Shown here piece by piece: positions 1 to 11,003 of a stretch of DNA of 64,000 bases. Each line of letters begins with the position of its first letter. The stretch's first letter is position 1. This DNA is from an uncultured Methanomicrobiales archaeon (lineage in GTDB: Archaea; Halobacteriota; Methanomicrobia; Methanomicrobiales; Methanospirillaceae), in contig CAILCG010000025.1 in NCBI GenBank assembly GCA_903832665.1, positions 1 through 64,000 of the forward strand, written 5' to 3'. The translations under genes were made by a program, and so were the position numbers. Under the pieces are notes generated by a model. The model made no database searches. It had not been told where the DNA came from and saw nothing but the letters and a program-made list of their open reading frames with translations.

Positions 1-140
1 TCTGTCCTGAAAAGAAAGTTCAGCGACGATCTCAAAGCTCGAAGATTTCTGATTCAGACAAAAGAAATCGCTACCAAAATGATTGTTTGTAACATTCACA
101 CGTTCCTACAATTTCTCATCATTGAGGTTTTCTACAGAGC

Positions 141-176
141 AAAAAAAATCAAAAAGCCGGCGTCCCTGGGTCCGGC
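141..176 (-). terminator. Probable terminator of the endonuclease-like gene
   Basis: Read on the minus strand, a GCCGG/CCGGC stem (172-176 with 156-160) is followed by a run of Ts interrupted by one GA. It lies about 120 bases downstream of the stop codon of the gene at 298-1044. No other gene is seen in bases 1-297. Confidence 0.4.
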
Positions 177-297
177 ACAGGAAATTCCTATTTTAATGGA
201 TGTTACTATCGTGCCGGACCACGGCAACAAACTTCCCCGGTCCCAAAGCAGAGGAGTGAGTATCCTCCTTAAACCCGTTCCCTTCACACCCGGTACA

Positions 298-1044
298 TCA
301 CGGGGTTTTGAGCTCGAACTCCACGAGCAGAATCGCGTGATCGGACATCGCCTTCGGGTTAAAGTTCTTCGGCTGGGTATTGGCAAAGAGAAACGGGCCG
401 TGTTCCGTAATGTATTCAGACTTCCCGATCACAAAGTGCGGGCTGAAGAGGGCATGATCGAGCCGGCTCTCGATGGTGCCATCCTTTGACCAGTAACTCT
501 TGCCCGCAGCGGGAGCACGATACCAGCCGTCTTCTTTGAGCTGGTTGAACCGGACCCCGCCTTCGGGCCCCCGGGCTCCCGTGTCGTTGTTGAGATCGCC
601 GAGGATGATGGTGGGACGATCCCGGCTCTGGTGAGCGGTTGCCGCGATCCAGTTCCAGTATTTGTTGCGGATCGCCAGATCCAGGGGCATCGGTACCCGC
701 ATACCGAGCACTTCAAAGCCGGATTGGGGAAAACGGACATGCAGGACATTGGAGGGAAAAGCCGGCGAGATCAGGGGTGCCTGGATCTCTCCGGGAGCCA
801 GGGGGGTGCAGGATGCGATGAGCACCTGGTTCTGCCGGCGGATGGTTGGCGAAGCCGGGGAGATCGTCCAGGAAAATCCCCGGGACGTGAGATCGGCAGT
901 GAATTTTTTATGCAGTTTTCCGGGCACATATTCGGTCAGGACAATGATATCGGGCGACAATGAGGCCAGGGCTTCGGCCATCAGGGGGAGATTTTTGTTG
1001 GCAGTGTGGGTCTGGTGAGCAACATTCCACGTGAGTATCTTCAT
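298..1044 (-). CDS. Endonuclease/exonuclease/phosphatase family protein
   Basis: This 248-residue protein has the layout of the EEP (DNase I-like) fold. It opens with KILTWNVAH (residues 2-10), has a catalytic-type Glu in LTEY (E38), a GDLNND motif (D150, N152), a SRLDH motif (D196) and a terminal SDH (D235-H236). These are the metal-binding and catalytic positions of the family, so the enzyme should be active on a phosphodiester or phosphomonoester. The substrate cannot be named; members act on DNA, RNA or lipid and inositol phosphates. There is no signal peptide, so it should be cytoplasmic. The ATG is preceded by GGGAGA. It stands alone, with a likely terminator downstream. Confidence 0.85.
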   Translation of the reverse strand: MKILTWNVAHQTHTANKNLPLMAEALASLSPDIIVLTEYVPGKLHKKFTADLTSRGFSWTISPASPTIRRQNQVLIASCTPLAPGEIQAPLISPAFPSNVLHVRFPQSGFEVLGMRVPMPLDLAIRNKYWNWIAATAHQSRDRPTIILGDLNNDTGARGPEGGVRFNQLKEDGWYRAPAAGKSYWSKDGTIESRLDHALFSPHFVIGKSEYITEHGPFLFANTQPKNFNPKAMSDHAILLVEFELKTP

Positions 1045-1389
1045 ATCTCCCTAGCATGGTTGGTACTTCGCCTTCAAATCTCCGGCCAGCAATTTTTCCG
1101 GCTATCTGTTTTCCGGGAATCTTTTTTCCGGAAACAATCATCGCCCGATCACCCAGCAGCAGGGTCCCGGGTCCCCCCCATCTGTTTTTCCGGTATCTTG
1201 CTTGGTCTTCTCCCGGCTCCTGCCTTCCCCACCCCGGCCTTTGCTGTCCTGCACTCCTGGCGGGTGATTTACCCGGCCTGCGGGAACACGGGGTCAGGCA
1301 TGACAAAAATCCGCAGTTCAACGGTGGCCACATCACAATTTTTTTACCCCATCAGCGGATAATGCTACTATTCACTGCTCTGTGCAACC

Positions 1390-1935
1390 ATGACCGACCT
1401 GTTAGGTATAATCTCCGCATCCGACAAACGACGAAATCTCCTGATTCTGCTGGACAGCGGGCCCAAGAGCTGGGAGGAGGTCAAGACTGCCCTCGGAGTC
1501 ACCTCGACCGGTATGCTTCCGCAGATCAAGATCCTGGAAGAGGAACACCTGATCACCCGCTCGGGAAAAAATTATGCCCTGACTCCGATGGGAAAGACAA
1601 TTGTCGCCCATACGGTTCCGCTCATCAAAACCGTGGAAGTGTTCGATACCCATAAAAAATTCTGGGAAGAGCACGATCTCTCCGTGCTTCCCGAAGAAAT
1701 CCTGCTCAAAGACTGGTTACGGCTCGAGGGGTCAGAGTTGTACGTTTCCCGGCAGGATATCAAATTTTCTTTTGCCGTAACGGATTCGATCTTTTCCCTC
1801 TCATTATTTTTGAACAACGGGGTATTTGATGCCAAACATGATGTGGTCAGCAGCGATGCTTCTGCCGTGACATGGGGGGAGAGCATCTTTGCGCACTACG
1901 CAAAACAGTCCGATAAAATTGCTACCCTTGCGTGA
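1390..1935 (+). CDS. Winged-helix regulator, shortened FilR1-type (DUF1724)
   Basis: This 181-residue protein starts with a winged-helix DNA-binding domain (about residues 1-65) of the methanogen FilR1/DUF1724 family; LDSGPKSWEEVK and TSTGMLPQIKILEE are typical of it. The family's C-terminal signature is also present (SSDASAVTWGESIFAHY). Full-length members are usually about 260 residues. Here the middle of the effector domain is missing and the two ends are joined near residues 110-115, which looks like an in-frame internal deletion. FilR1-like proteins regulate transcription in methanogens, but no target is evident. The start was taken as the ATG beginning MTDLLGIISASDKRR, where family homology begins. 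Ligand sensing may be lost. Confidence 0.75.
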   Translation: MTDLLGIISASDKRRNLLILLDSGPKSWEEVKTALGVTSTGMLPQIKILEEEHLITRSGKNYALTPMGKTIVAHTVPLIKTVEVFDTHKKFWEEHDLSVLPEEILLKDWLRLEGSELYVSRQDIKFSFAVTDSIFSLSLFLNNGVFDAKHDVVSSDASAVTWGESIFAHYAKQSDKIATLA

Positions 1936-2561
1936 AACCGCATTGCCCGGGTTGCAGGATAGCCAGGCAAGTGACCGGGCAGATACGTTTTTGCCTCTTG
2001 TCATTATAACCGCATTAAAAATTTTAATGACATTGTAATTTCACCTACGGGTTGTAATAAATCAGAGCACTCGATCAGTACTACAGTGGGCAACGGCATG
2101 AGAATCACATCCACACGACTCGCTTGGCGTTCCTGACCCGGGCGGGCGGGTTCACACAACTTCGAAATTGCGCTGAACCAGCCTACCCGTAAATTTTATG
2201 ATCAGCTCTTTTTGTTCTTTTGAATTTTTCCGCAACCGTTCCCGTACCGCTTGACAGGGCCGGGCACTTTCATGTGCAGGATTTTCTTACAAGAGCGGGT
2301 CGCTGAAAACGCAAAGGCTGATACCGGTCCTGAAACCTTCGCGTTGTCAGGCAGGGTGATGAAGAGGGAGGCTGTGTTCAAAATGTTTTCACCGTATATA
2401 TTACGGTCGGCAACCTACACGATTCCAAAAGCCCGGAGCATCCCAACGGGAAAACGCGCCAGCAATAACAACATGGAGAAACGGGTGGGGCAACCGGAAT
2501 CAACCGATAGCTGATTGATGACCGGTACTTTGGAGCGTCTCAAACAAAAAAAAAGAGAAGA
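1936..2561. other. Gene-poor interval
   Basis: About 625 bases between the shortened regulator and a small gene on the other strand. An AT-rich stretch with a TTAAAATTTTTAA-like inverted element lies near 2013-2030. The short open frames here (for example 2251-2514) have no recognisable protein character. I see no RNA gene. Confidence 0.5.
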
Positions 2562-2690
2562 TTACTTTTTACTCTTGGGAGATTTGCCGGGAACATGAGC
2601 CGGGTTCTTCTGGTTCGCGTGGTTGTCGGCAGCCGCCCTGGATGCCAGGTTGTTCAGATTCTTTGCATTTGCTCGGTCGTTGACAGACAT
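2562..2690 (-). CDS. Small basic hypothetical protein, 42 residues
   Basis: An ATG-started frame of 43 codons, beginning MSVNDRANAKNLNNLAS and ending GKSPKSKK. The product is rich in Asn, Ala and Lys, strongly basic at the end, with no hydrophobic segment. A GAAGGTTGAAG stretch just before the ATG could serve as ribosome binding site. Codon use resembles neighbouring genes rather than random sequence. I do not recognise a family; a small nucleic-acid-binding protein is possible but is only a guess. Confidence 0.45.
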   Translation of the reverse strand: MSVNDRANAKNLNNLASRAAADNHANQKNPAHVPGKSPKSKK

Positions 2691-2861
2691 ACTTCAACCT
2701 TCGATTCCTGCCAGATAAGGTGATCCCTGAAATGCAAAAACCGCGATTCACCGGCCCCTCCGGTACCATAAAATCAAAAAAGACCGGGAAGGAGGAAAAT
2801 ATTCCATTTTTTGCATTGTGAAGAAATGCTTATCAACTCTTTTCCCCATTAGCGCACTATC

Positions 2862-3533
2862 ATGAAAACTTCACACCTATCGCCCATGTGGTACGCAGGA
2901 GTAATTCTTCTCCTTGCCATGGCAATCCTCTTTACGGGGTGCACCCAGCCATCCACTCCCGGCACGCCCATCACCGTAACACCCACCGCGACCACGGGTC
3001 TCAAGGCACCCGCCCAGCCCACGGTGGCCCCGTTAACCACCGCGACCCTCCCGTATGGCGTCACGATCTCGTACCCGAATGACTGGGAACGGCAGAACGC
3101 ACTCACCTCCGGCGTCAGGGACTACGGGCAGAACACGGTAAACATTGCAAATTTCTTTTCACCCAACGAGATTGCCGGCGACCCGTTGTCCTACAACTCA
3201 CTCAGTATTGACGTTGACCAGAACCCCCAGGGGGATTTCGACGCGTACTTCAACCAGGCAACCCTTGCAATCGGGAAGACCTACGATCCCCAGATGAAGG
3301 CCCACAGTTTTACCCTCAAGATTGGCGGGTATAATTCGTACGAGCTCGACTTCGAGACCAAGGATGTCAAGGGGACCTACATATTCACAAAAACCGAAGA
3401 TGCGATCTACATCTTTGCGTTCAAGGGCACTACAAAACCCATCGCAGTCCAGGCACTCTCTGATGAGATCGTGAGCATCTACCAGTCAATCAAGCTCAAC
3501 CCGCCGGGTGCCGCTGTCGTGAAACAACGGTAA
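2862..3533 (+). CDS. Lipoprotein with PsbP-like domain
   Basis: This 223-residue protein has a signal peptide with a hydrophobic core (residues 10-24) and a lipobox ending in Cys27 (LFTGC). A Pro/Thr-rich linker follows (about 28-60). The globular part (65-212) begins YGVTISYPNDWERQ and resembles the PsbP/MOG1-like domains common in methanogen surface lipoproteins. It should be anchored on the outer face of the membrane. It is organised like the lipoprotein at 4543-5211, suggesting a duplicated family. The function of such proteins is not established. It appears to be a single-gene unit. Confidence 0.75.
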   Translation: MKTSHLSPMWYAGVILLLAMAILFTGCTQPSTPGTPITVTPTATTGLKAPAQPTVAPLTTATLPYGVTISYPNDWERQNALTSGVRDYGQNTVNIANFFSPNEIAGDPLSYNSLSIDVDQNPQGDFDAYFNQATLAIGKTYDPQMKAHSFTLKIGGYNSYELDFETKDVKGTYIFTKTEDAIYIFAFKGTTKPIAVQALSDEIVSIYQSIKLNPPGAAVVKQR

Positions 3534-3607
3534 CTGCGAACAACCGGAAACTTTTTTTTATTTTTAATGGTAAAAAAGTGACAAAACCCCAAAAGGGGAC
3601 AGAGGTA

Positions 3608-3904
3608 TTAGTTTTTCCTTTTACCAGGCTGCATCACGCTGTCAATCTCCATCATCTCCCGTACCAGGGAGCAGGCCTTGCAGCGCTTCAGCCGTGCCGG
3701 AAACAGTTCCCGTGCCAGCCGGAACAGGGAGTACAGGATCAGCAGCACAAAGACGGCAAGAGCCACGAGAGCATTGACGGGAATGTTTGTGAGATTCGAT
3801 GCAGAGAGCCAGAGCAGGATATACCCCATCATGGCACACGAGAGGATGATGGCAAAAAGGTAAGACAGCACCTCAGAAAACGGCGGGCAACCGGAATCGT
3901 GCAT
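3608..3904 (-). CDS. Small two-helix membrane protein, hypothetical
   Basis: A 98-residue product when started at the ATG for MHDSGCPPFSEVL. It has two hydrophobic helices (about 10-31 and 38-56), then a basic juxtamembrane segment (RLARELFPARLKRC) and a CKAC motif. The frame stays open upstream to a GTG at 4039, but that stretch lacks a ribosome binding site and is less protein-like, so I prefer the inner ATG. No family is recognised. The CxxC just after the second helix could bind metal or form a disulfide. Confidence 0.5.
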   Translation of the reverse strand: MHDSGCPPFSEVLSYLFAIILSCAMMGYILLWLSASNLTNIPVNALVALAVFVLLILYSLFRLARELFPARLKRCKACSLVREMMEIDSVMQPGKRKN

Positions 3905-4111
3905 ACCCGTGATCTCGCTGCGGAGGATTATAGTGCTTTGGAATGTTCCACATGCCCAAAAAAGGCATTCCCAAAAAAAGTGATTCCGTTCACGGCTCTG
4001 CGGGACCGGGCGTAAAAATATGATCCCATCGCTTTTCACGCCGTCAGGTATCCGACAATTCCGGCTGTCACAACATCAAAGGCTATCAGCTGATGTCACT
4101 TATAACGTACC

Positions 4112-4330
4112 ATGCAACGCTACATGTATCAGGCACACCCGAGCTTTGGGCCGGTGCTGATGTTTGCTGTCTGGATCGTGCAACTGCTCATCGCATTTCT
4201 CATCTTCAGGGATGCAAAAGAACAGAAGATGCTGGCACCGGTCTGGGTAATTCTTGCAATTCTGCCCATGTTCGGGTTTTTCGCGGACCTGCTCTACCTG
4301 GTTATCCGGGAGTTCCGGGTCCAGGCATAA
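4112..4330 (+). CDS. Small two-helix membrane protein (PLDc_N-like)
   Basis: A 72-residue protein with two transmembrane helices (about 12-32 and 41-64) joined by a short charged loop (RDAKEQKM). The size and the pattern 'helix, charged RDA loop, APVWVILAILPMFGF helix, LYLVIRE' resemble the short PLDc_N-type membrane domains of archaea. It is transcribed alone. No catalytic residues are present. Function unknown. Confidence 0.55.
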   Translation: MQRYMYQAHPSFGPVLMFAVWIVQLLIAFLIFRDAKEQKMLAPVWVILAILPMFGFFADLLYLVIREFRVQA

Positions 4331-4542
4331 AACCGGTACTGAAGTCTGAAAAAAAAGAATTTCCCGGTGAAAAAAGCGGGCAAATTCTGCATCCCGGAAC
4401 TTTTTTTTGCACGGCCTTCCAACGCAAACAACTTCGGTCCGCCGCCAGGCTCAATTCATTTTGTGCCCGTCAGCCGGAATGAGGCAAGGCGCCTGGCTGT
4501 TTTTGCGCCGGTGTAATAAATCCAAAAAAAGAATTTGAGGTC

Positions 4543-5211
4543 TTACCGGACCCGGGGGATCTCCTGGCCCGACATGATACTCGACAGTTTCGTGGTGAAA
4601 TAGGTAAACGATGCAACAATATTCTCGTAATCTTCTTTCTGGTACGGGAGGGAATTGTCAGCGGTAAAGACCAGCACGCTCGAAAAACCCAGGTCATTGG
4701 CACTGCTCTTCCGGGCCACGTAGCCGACGTGGGTTTTTCCATCCTTCGTGGACTCGAAACGGTCATACGTGATACCCTTCATGACGACCGTGGTCTCGAC
4801 CGGTGCCGGATCCCAGGTCCGGAACGTATCGCGGTACGCCTGGTCATCGCTCAGGCTGATCGGGAACGTGGTGATGGTGAAGACATCATTGGGAACTACT
4901 TCGGTCTTGAAGATGAGTCCCTGCGATCCATCGGGGAGACTCTGCTGCCGGGTGATGACATTGAGATCCTGGGGGGCTGCAAAGGAGATATGGAGATCCG
5001 AATCCTTCCACAATTTTGTAGGAACAATATAATGAATCACCGTCACGGTCACCTGCGGGACACTCGTGGGTACGATAACGGCCGGTGTTATTGCGGGGGG
5101 TGCGGTCGTGGGCACCATGGTCTGCTGGGGCGATGGTGCAGACTGCGTGCACCCGGCCGAGAGGAGGAGCGCAATGAGCAGCACCAGGATTCCGGTAGCA
5201 AAGAATTTCAT
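4543..5211 (-). CDS. Lipoprotein with PsbP-like domain
   Basis: A 222-residue lipoprotein: signal peptide, lipobox LSAGC with lipidated Cys21, Pro/Thr-rich linker (about 25-60), then a globular domain. The domain includes LHISFAAPQDLNV and TYDRFESTKDGKTHVGYVA, the layout of the neighbouring lipoprotein at 2862-3533. Both probably sit on the outer face of the membrane and belong to the PsbP-like surface proteins found in many copies in methanogens. No enzymatic motif is seen. It is a single gene. Confidence 0.7.
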   Translation of the reverse strand: MKFFATGILVLLIALLLSAGCTQSAPSPQQTMVPTTAPPAITPAVIVPTSVPQVTVTVIHYIVPTKLWKDSDLHISFAAPQDLNVITRQQSLPDGSQGLIFKTEVVPNDVFTITTFPISLSDDQAYRDTFRTWDPAPVETTVVMKGITYDRFESTKDGKTHVGYVARKSSANDLGFSSVLVFTADNSLPYQKEDYENIVASFTYFTTKLSSIMSGQEIPRVR

Positions 5212-5961
5212 GATCTGCCCTATTCACGCCAGAAGTGTTATGCATTGCGGTAAAAAACAATCGCTGAAATGAAAAATGGATCCGATCTCCCGGGGTATCG
5301 CCTCTTCACAAGTCCATTCCGGTTCAGCTACTGCTCACTTTTAAAAACACGGATAGGGCCGGCTATCCCGAAAAAAAATTTAAAAAAAAAATCTGTCAGC
5401 CGAATTTTTTCAGGATTTGCGTTCACTTTTATATAATCCTGACGGCTCCCGGACGATTCTCACACGACGAAAAAACCCCGGTAAAGGTGAAAAAAACTGA
5501 AAAATTTTCAGATATTTATTCTTCTGATTTGATAGAGTTTTTTGGATTTTATCCGATTATCCTGCGCAAACAGCCAATCCATCGATTTCAAAATATTCAT
5601 ATACCCCTTTGTTTCCACTGGAGAATCCGCCGGAGAATCCTCATGCCGCGGCCCGGAATACTATCATGAAGCAGAAAAATTCAGCGGACGAATCATGGAT
5701 CTTTCTCAGGACTCCGGAAGATGCCAGGAGGGAATTTTTTTTTACACCAAACACCACGAATTTTTGCCGGATTTTTCAGAAAAAATTTGAATATTATCTT
5801 GCCGGAACTACCATTAAAATCTATTATCAGCAAAATTTTTTTTTTGAGCCGGGGAAAAAGAGACCCTGATATCCGTTCCGAAAGCTATGTTGAGTATGAC
5901 GATTAAGGAAGAGTAATGCCACTCGCACCGCTCCCTTTGCCATTCTCCATCAGGGCTCCGG
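5212..5961. other. AT-rich intergenic region with promoter-like element
   Basis: This interval contains long A and T runs and a good TATA-like element (CTTTTATATAAT near 5426-5437). The element lies more than 500 bases before the kinase gene. A GTG-started frame at 5487-5669 follows it but has no convincing protein character. An untranslated leader or a small RNA is possible. Confidence 0.35.
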
Positions 5962-8900
5962 ATGCTGTCTTCCTCGCTCCCCGCATTTTTTTACCGGGCG
6001 GATTGTGGTGTACTCACTTCCACCGGGATGGACGCGATGGCTGACTGTGGCATCAATGGGGATAGCGAAACCCCGGTGACGAAGCCGGTCATTCTCATCG
6101 TAGAGGATGATGCGATCATTGCGGCACATCACGTCCAGGTGTTATCTTCACTGGGGTATACCGTGCTGGAGCCGGTGGCAACCGGTGAAGAAGCGATCGG
6201 TTCGGTCAGGGCCCACAAGCCGGATCTCGTTCTCATGGATATCCAGCTTCTCGGGCCGATGGATGGCATCGAAACCGCAGGGAAGATCCGGGCAATTGCC
6301 GATATTCCCCTGGTGTACATCACCTCCTATTCAGACGATGTGCGCCTGAACCAGGCCCGGGTGACCGAACCGTACGGCTATATCGTAAAACCCGTCGAGT
6401 CCCACGAACTGAATGCCACCGTACGGATGGCCCTGTACAAGCATGCCCTTGACAGGAAACTTAAGGCGAGCGAGGAGAAGTACCGGGATATTTTTGAAAA
6501 TTCGGTAACGGGATTATTCAGGACTACGCCAAGCGGCCAGCTGATCCATGCAAACACTGCTCTTGCCCGCATGTACGGCTATACGGATTCTGCCGACATG
6601 GAAAAGGCCGGTGTGAGTACCTGGCAGTTATATGCGGATCCTGAAGACAGGAAAAGAGCCCTCAGTATCCTTGCGGAGAAGGGGACCATAGAAAATTTTG
6701 AAGCCCGGCACCTCAGGCGGGACGGGACGGGGTTCTGGGTTTCGATAACTGCCCGGACCATCCGGGATGACGGGGGCAGAGTTCAGTCAATCGAAGGCGC
6801 TGCTCTGGATACTACCGGGCGCAGGCAGGCGGAAGACGCCTTCCAGGTGATGGTCAGGAGCATGGTGGGCACAACCGGGCTCAATTCCCTCCATAACATT
6901 ACCGAAAGTGTCAGTTCATGGCTGGAAGCCGATTGTGTTGTTATCGGTGAGTTGCTGCCCGACCGCCTGAGCGTAAAGGTCATCTCCATGCTTCTGGAGG
7001 GAAAGGAGAGACCGGGCTTTACCTACCTGCTGGGAGGCACCCCGTGCGGGAAAGTCGTGGAAGAGGGTTTCACCCTGTACCCGGATAATGCAGCCGACCT
7101 CTTCCCCAACAGCCAGACCCTGGCCGATTTGCATATCCGGGGATATGCCGGCACACCCCTGCGGGGAATTTCCGGAGAAGTGATCGGGATACTCTGCGTT
7201 CTCTCAAAAAATCCCCTCCGGCCGCCACCGGCCATGCAGGAGATCATGGATATTATTGCCGTGAAAGCCGCAGCCGAGATCGGGCGCAGCCGGGGAGAAG
7301 CCGCACTTCGTGAAAGCGAAGAACAGTACCGGCTCCTGGTGGAAAATGCAAACGACGCCATCTTCCTGACAGAGATACAGCCGAACGGGATGCCGGACCG
7401 GTTCATCATGGTCAACCGTGTCGCCTGCCAGCGAAGCGGGTATTCATATGATGAACTGATGCAGATGTCAATTCGTGATCTGGTAGTTCCCGACACGAGC
7501 TCGAAAATTTCTGATGTCGGGAAGAAATTGCTCCAGGATAACCGAGCCGTCTTTGAAGCAACCCACCGGAGAAAAGACGGTACGACATTTCCGGTAGAGA
7601 CCAGCATCCATCTCTTTGAGATGGGCGGACAAAGGGTCTCGCTTACGTTCAGCCGGGATATCACCGAACGAAAAGCAACAGAGGCGGCCCTCAGGGAGAG
7701 CGAGCTGCTGCTGCGTGAAGTATTTGACAATGCAAACGATGCAATCTTCCTCCTAGAGAGGACTTCGGCGGGTCCCGGGAAGTACCTCCTGGTGAATGAG
7801 AAAGCCGTACGAATGCTGAGCTATACCAAAGAAGAGCTCCTCACCATGTCACCCCGGGATATCGTGCCCGAAGAGATCCAGAAAAAAGTCATGCCGGCGG
7901 TGATAAAAAAACTGCTCACGGACAGTCATGCTACCTTTGAATCGGCACACCGGAGAAAAGACGGGAGCATCTATCCCATTGAAGTGAGCACCCATACGTT
8001 TCATTACGGGGGAAAGGATGTGGATCTCTCCCTTGTCCGCGACATTACCGAGAGAAAACAAAGTGAAGAAACACTCCAGAAGAGCGAGGAGAAATACCGG
8101 ACCCTGTTTGAAAGTGCCGGGGACATCATCTTTATTCACAACAGGGAAATGCGAATCCTGGCATTCAATACATTTGCCTGCGAACGGCTCGGTTACACGA
8201 ACCAGGAATTGCAGTCCATGACGATCGAACTGGTCGATTCGCCTGAGGATACCCTGCATGCACCGGACCGTATGGCCCGCTTGGTCGAAAACGGTCATCT
8301 TTCGTTCGAGACCAGGCACCGCCGGAAAGACGGTACCCTCATTCCGATCATGGTCAGCGCCCGGATGATCACGTGGGAAGGAAAACCTGCCGTGATGAGC
8401 ATCTGCCATGATATCACCGATCTCAAGCGGGCGGAAGGAGCGCTCCGGCAAGCGAACCGGAAACTCACGCTCCTTTCGGGGATCACCCGGCACGATATCA
8501 ACAACCAGCTCACGATACTGATAGGTTTTCTGACGATCCTTGAGAAGAAACAGAACGATCCCACGATCAGGAAATTTTTTGTAAAACCCATCCTGCCGCC
8601 CAGCGGATCGTTGCGATGATCCAGTTTACCCGGGAATATGAAGAGATCGGTACGAATGAACCGGCCTGGCAGGGATGCCGGACCCTGGTCACCATTGCCG
8701 GGCAACAGGCTCCGCTGGGGGATATTATCCTCAAGAACGATCTCCCGAGAACCATGGAACTGTTTGCCGACCCGTTGATTCTCAAGGTCTTTTACAACCT
8801 ACTGGACAACGCGGCAAGGTATGGCGGGAAAATTTCGACAATCCGGTTCTCGGTTGAAAAATCCGAAAAAGACCGCATCATTGTATGCGAGGATGATGGC

Positions 8901-9125
8901 GACGGGGTGCCGGTTAAGGATAAGGAACGAATATTTGACCGGGGATTCGGAAAGAACACCGGGCTGGGACTGGCCTTGTCCCGGGAGATTCTTGACATTA
9001 CCGGTATCAGCATCCGCGAGAACGGGGAGCCGGGGAAGGGAGCACGATTCGAGATCACGGTGCCGAAGGGCGCCTGCCGGTCGAATACTCAGGCTGGGTC
9101 CGGGCCCGGGACCGGAACGCCGTAA
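5962..9125 (+). pseudogene. Hybrid REC-PAS-GAF-PAS3 histidine kinase, frameshifted
   Basis: The first frame (5962-8619) holds a receiver domain (about residues 43-155, phospho-acceptor D93 in LVLMDIQL). A PAS domain follows (about 168-290), then GAF (300-440), three more PAS domains (about 445-560, 575-690, 695-815), and a dimerisation helix with TRHDINNQL. The next frame (8616-9125) holds the rest, with an ATPase domain containing the N box (NLLDNAARYG) and G boxes (DDGDGV, GFGKNTGLGLAL). Adding one base to the T6 run at 8575-8580 joins them as FFCKTHPAAQRIVAMIQF, which matches the family. It is therefore one gene with a -1 frameshift, genuine or sequencing error. The true start may be the ATG at 6028 or 6037. 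It is a typical soluble methanogen signalling kinase; the signal is unknown. Confidence 0.85.
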
Positions 9126-9258
9126 TCCCGGGACAGGATTTGATCGGTACGGAATGGTGGCAGAAAAGCACAAAGAAACCCGGACAGGTTACCTTTTTTG
9201 CCACCACGGAGGGTTTGATTATCCTTCCTCAACCAATTCTGATATGAAGTGACTTTTC

Positions 9259-9936
9259 ATGGAGCAGATCAAGCGAGCCTTCGATGCCACCGCGTCCCGG
9301 TACGATGTCCAGCGGAAATGGATCATTCCCGAGATGGATGACTATTATAGCGCTGCAGTCTGGGCGGCGGAATGCAAAAATCCCCAGCCGGCCATCCTGG
9401 ACATTGGTGCAGGTACCGGCCTTTTCTCGGCTCTTATGCTCCAGAAATTCCCGGGCGCGAAACTCACGCTGGTCGATCTCTCCGAAGCGATGCTGGGCAT
9501 TGCACGGGAGCGATTCGCCGGGAGAAAGGATGTGCGGTACATTACCGGGGATTACAGCACCGTGGACTTTGCCGGTCCCTGTGACCTGATCTGTTCGGCC
9601 CTTTCGATCCATCATCTTGAACGGGATGATAAACACCGGCTCTACCGGAAGTGCTACGATGCGTTACGTCCCGGCGGCATGTTTGTCAATGTCGACCAGG
9701 TACTGGGCGAGACACCGGCTATCAACCAGCGTTACATGGCCTATTGGGACGATTTTTTAGTTCCCTGCCCGCTTTCGCCGGAAGATAAGAAGCAGATGCT
9801 GTACCGGCGGGACACTTTTGACAAAAACGAAAAACTCTCGGTGCAGCTCGCGTGGCTGAAGGAATGCGGGTTTCACGATATTGACGTTGTGTACAAGAAC
9901 CGGCTTTTCGTTGTCTTTGCCGGACGGAAAGAATAG
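9259..9936 (+). CDS. Class I SAM-dependent methyltransferase
   Basis: A 225-residue protein with motif I ILDIGAGTG (residues 46-54), an acidic ribose-binding end to strand 2 (LVDLS) and a motif resembling post-motif III (LRPGGMFVNVD). The frame is open from an ATG beginning MEQIKRAFDATASRYD, the usual start for UbiE/Methyltransf_25-like enzymes. The substrate cannot be inferred; neighbours give no help. A T-rich stretch after the stop codon is a likely terminator. Confidence 0.8.
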   Translation: MEQIKRAFDATASRYDVQRKWIIPEMDDYYSAAVWAAECKNPQPAILDIGAGTGLFSALMLQKFPGAKLTLVDLSEAMLGIARERFAGRKDVRYITGDYSTVDFAGPCDLICSALSIHHLERDDKHRLYRKCYDALRPGGMFVNVDQVLGETPAINQRYMAYWDDFLVPCPLSPEDKKQMLYRRDTFDKNEKLSVQLAWLKECGFHDIDVVYKNRLFVVFAGRKE

Positions 9937-10148
9937 AGGCGATATCGCAAAAACGATTTAAAAAAAATTTCATCAGCTATTTTTTCCACATTCTTTTTTT
10001 TTCATGCTGTATCGGATGCGGAGGAATTTTCCGGAACATTCGGTTGCGCAGACAGTCCCGGTATGATCTCTTGTACATGGAGGGATGAGTAAACATTCTC
10101 ATTTTGGTTGATACTAAGGAGGATCCTTCATGATCGATCATTCACTTT

Positions 10149-10183
10149 GTAGGAAGGAATATTCCTACTAGTGTATATAAATA
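10149..10183 (+). promoter_or_regulatory. NrpR-type operator and TATA box of the nif operon
   Basis: A perfect GGAA-N6-TTCC site (10152-10165) lies within a longer inverted repeat, GTAGGAA-N6-TTCCTAC (10149-10168). A TATA element (TGTATATAAATA, 10172-10183) follows immediately. GGAA-N6-TTCC is the operator of NrpR, the 2-oxoglutarate-responsive nitrogen repressor of methanogens. The site abuts the TATA box, so bound repressor would block the general transcription factors. The nifH start codon lies about 45 bases further on, behind an AAAGGAGGT ribosome binding site. Regulation is inferred from the match and position. Confidence 0.85.
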
Positions 10184-10226
10184 TTTGTAAATTAGACATT
10201 TCTGTGTAATACGAAAAGGAGGTACC

Positions 10227-10957
<731 letters not shown>

Positions 10958-11003
10958 AGTGTGGAAAAATTTCGAGGCAAGAGAAAAAGCGGATGTGAAA
11001 GAC

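Noticed and set aside
79-489. 136-codon frame on the plus strand
   Set aside because: It overlaps the endonuclease-like gene antisense and has no family features.
5487-5669. 60-codon GTG frame after a TATA element
   Set aside because: AT-driven frame with no family resemblance; start spacing is poor.
7023-7730. 235-codon frame antisense to the kinase
   Set aside because: Antisense shadow of the PAS domains.
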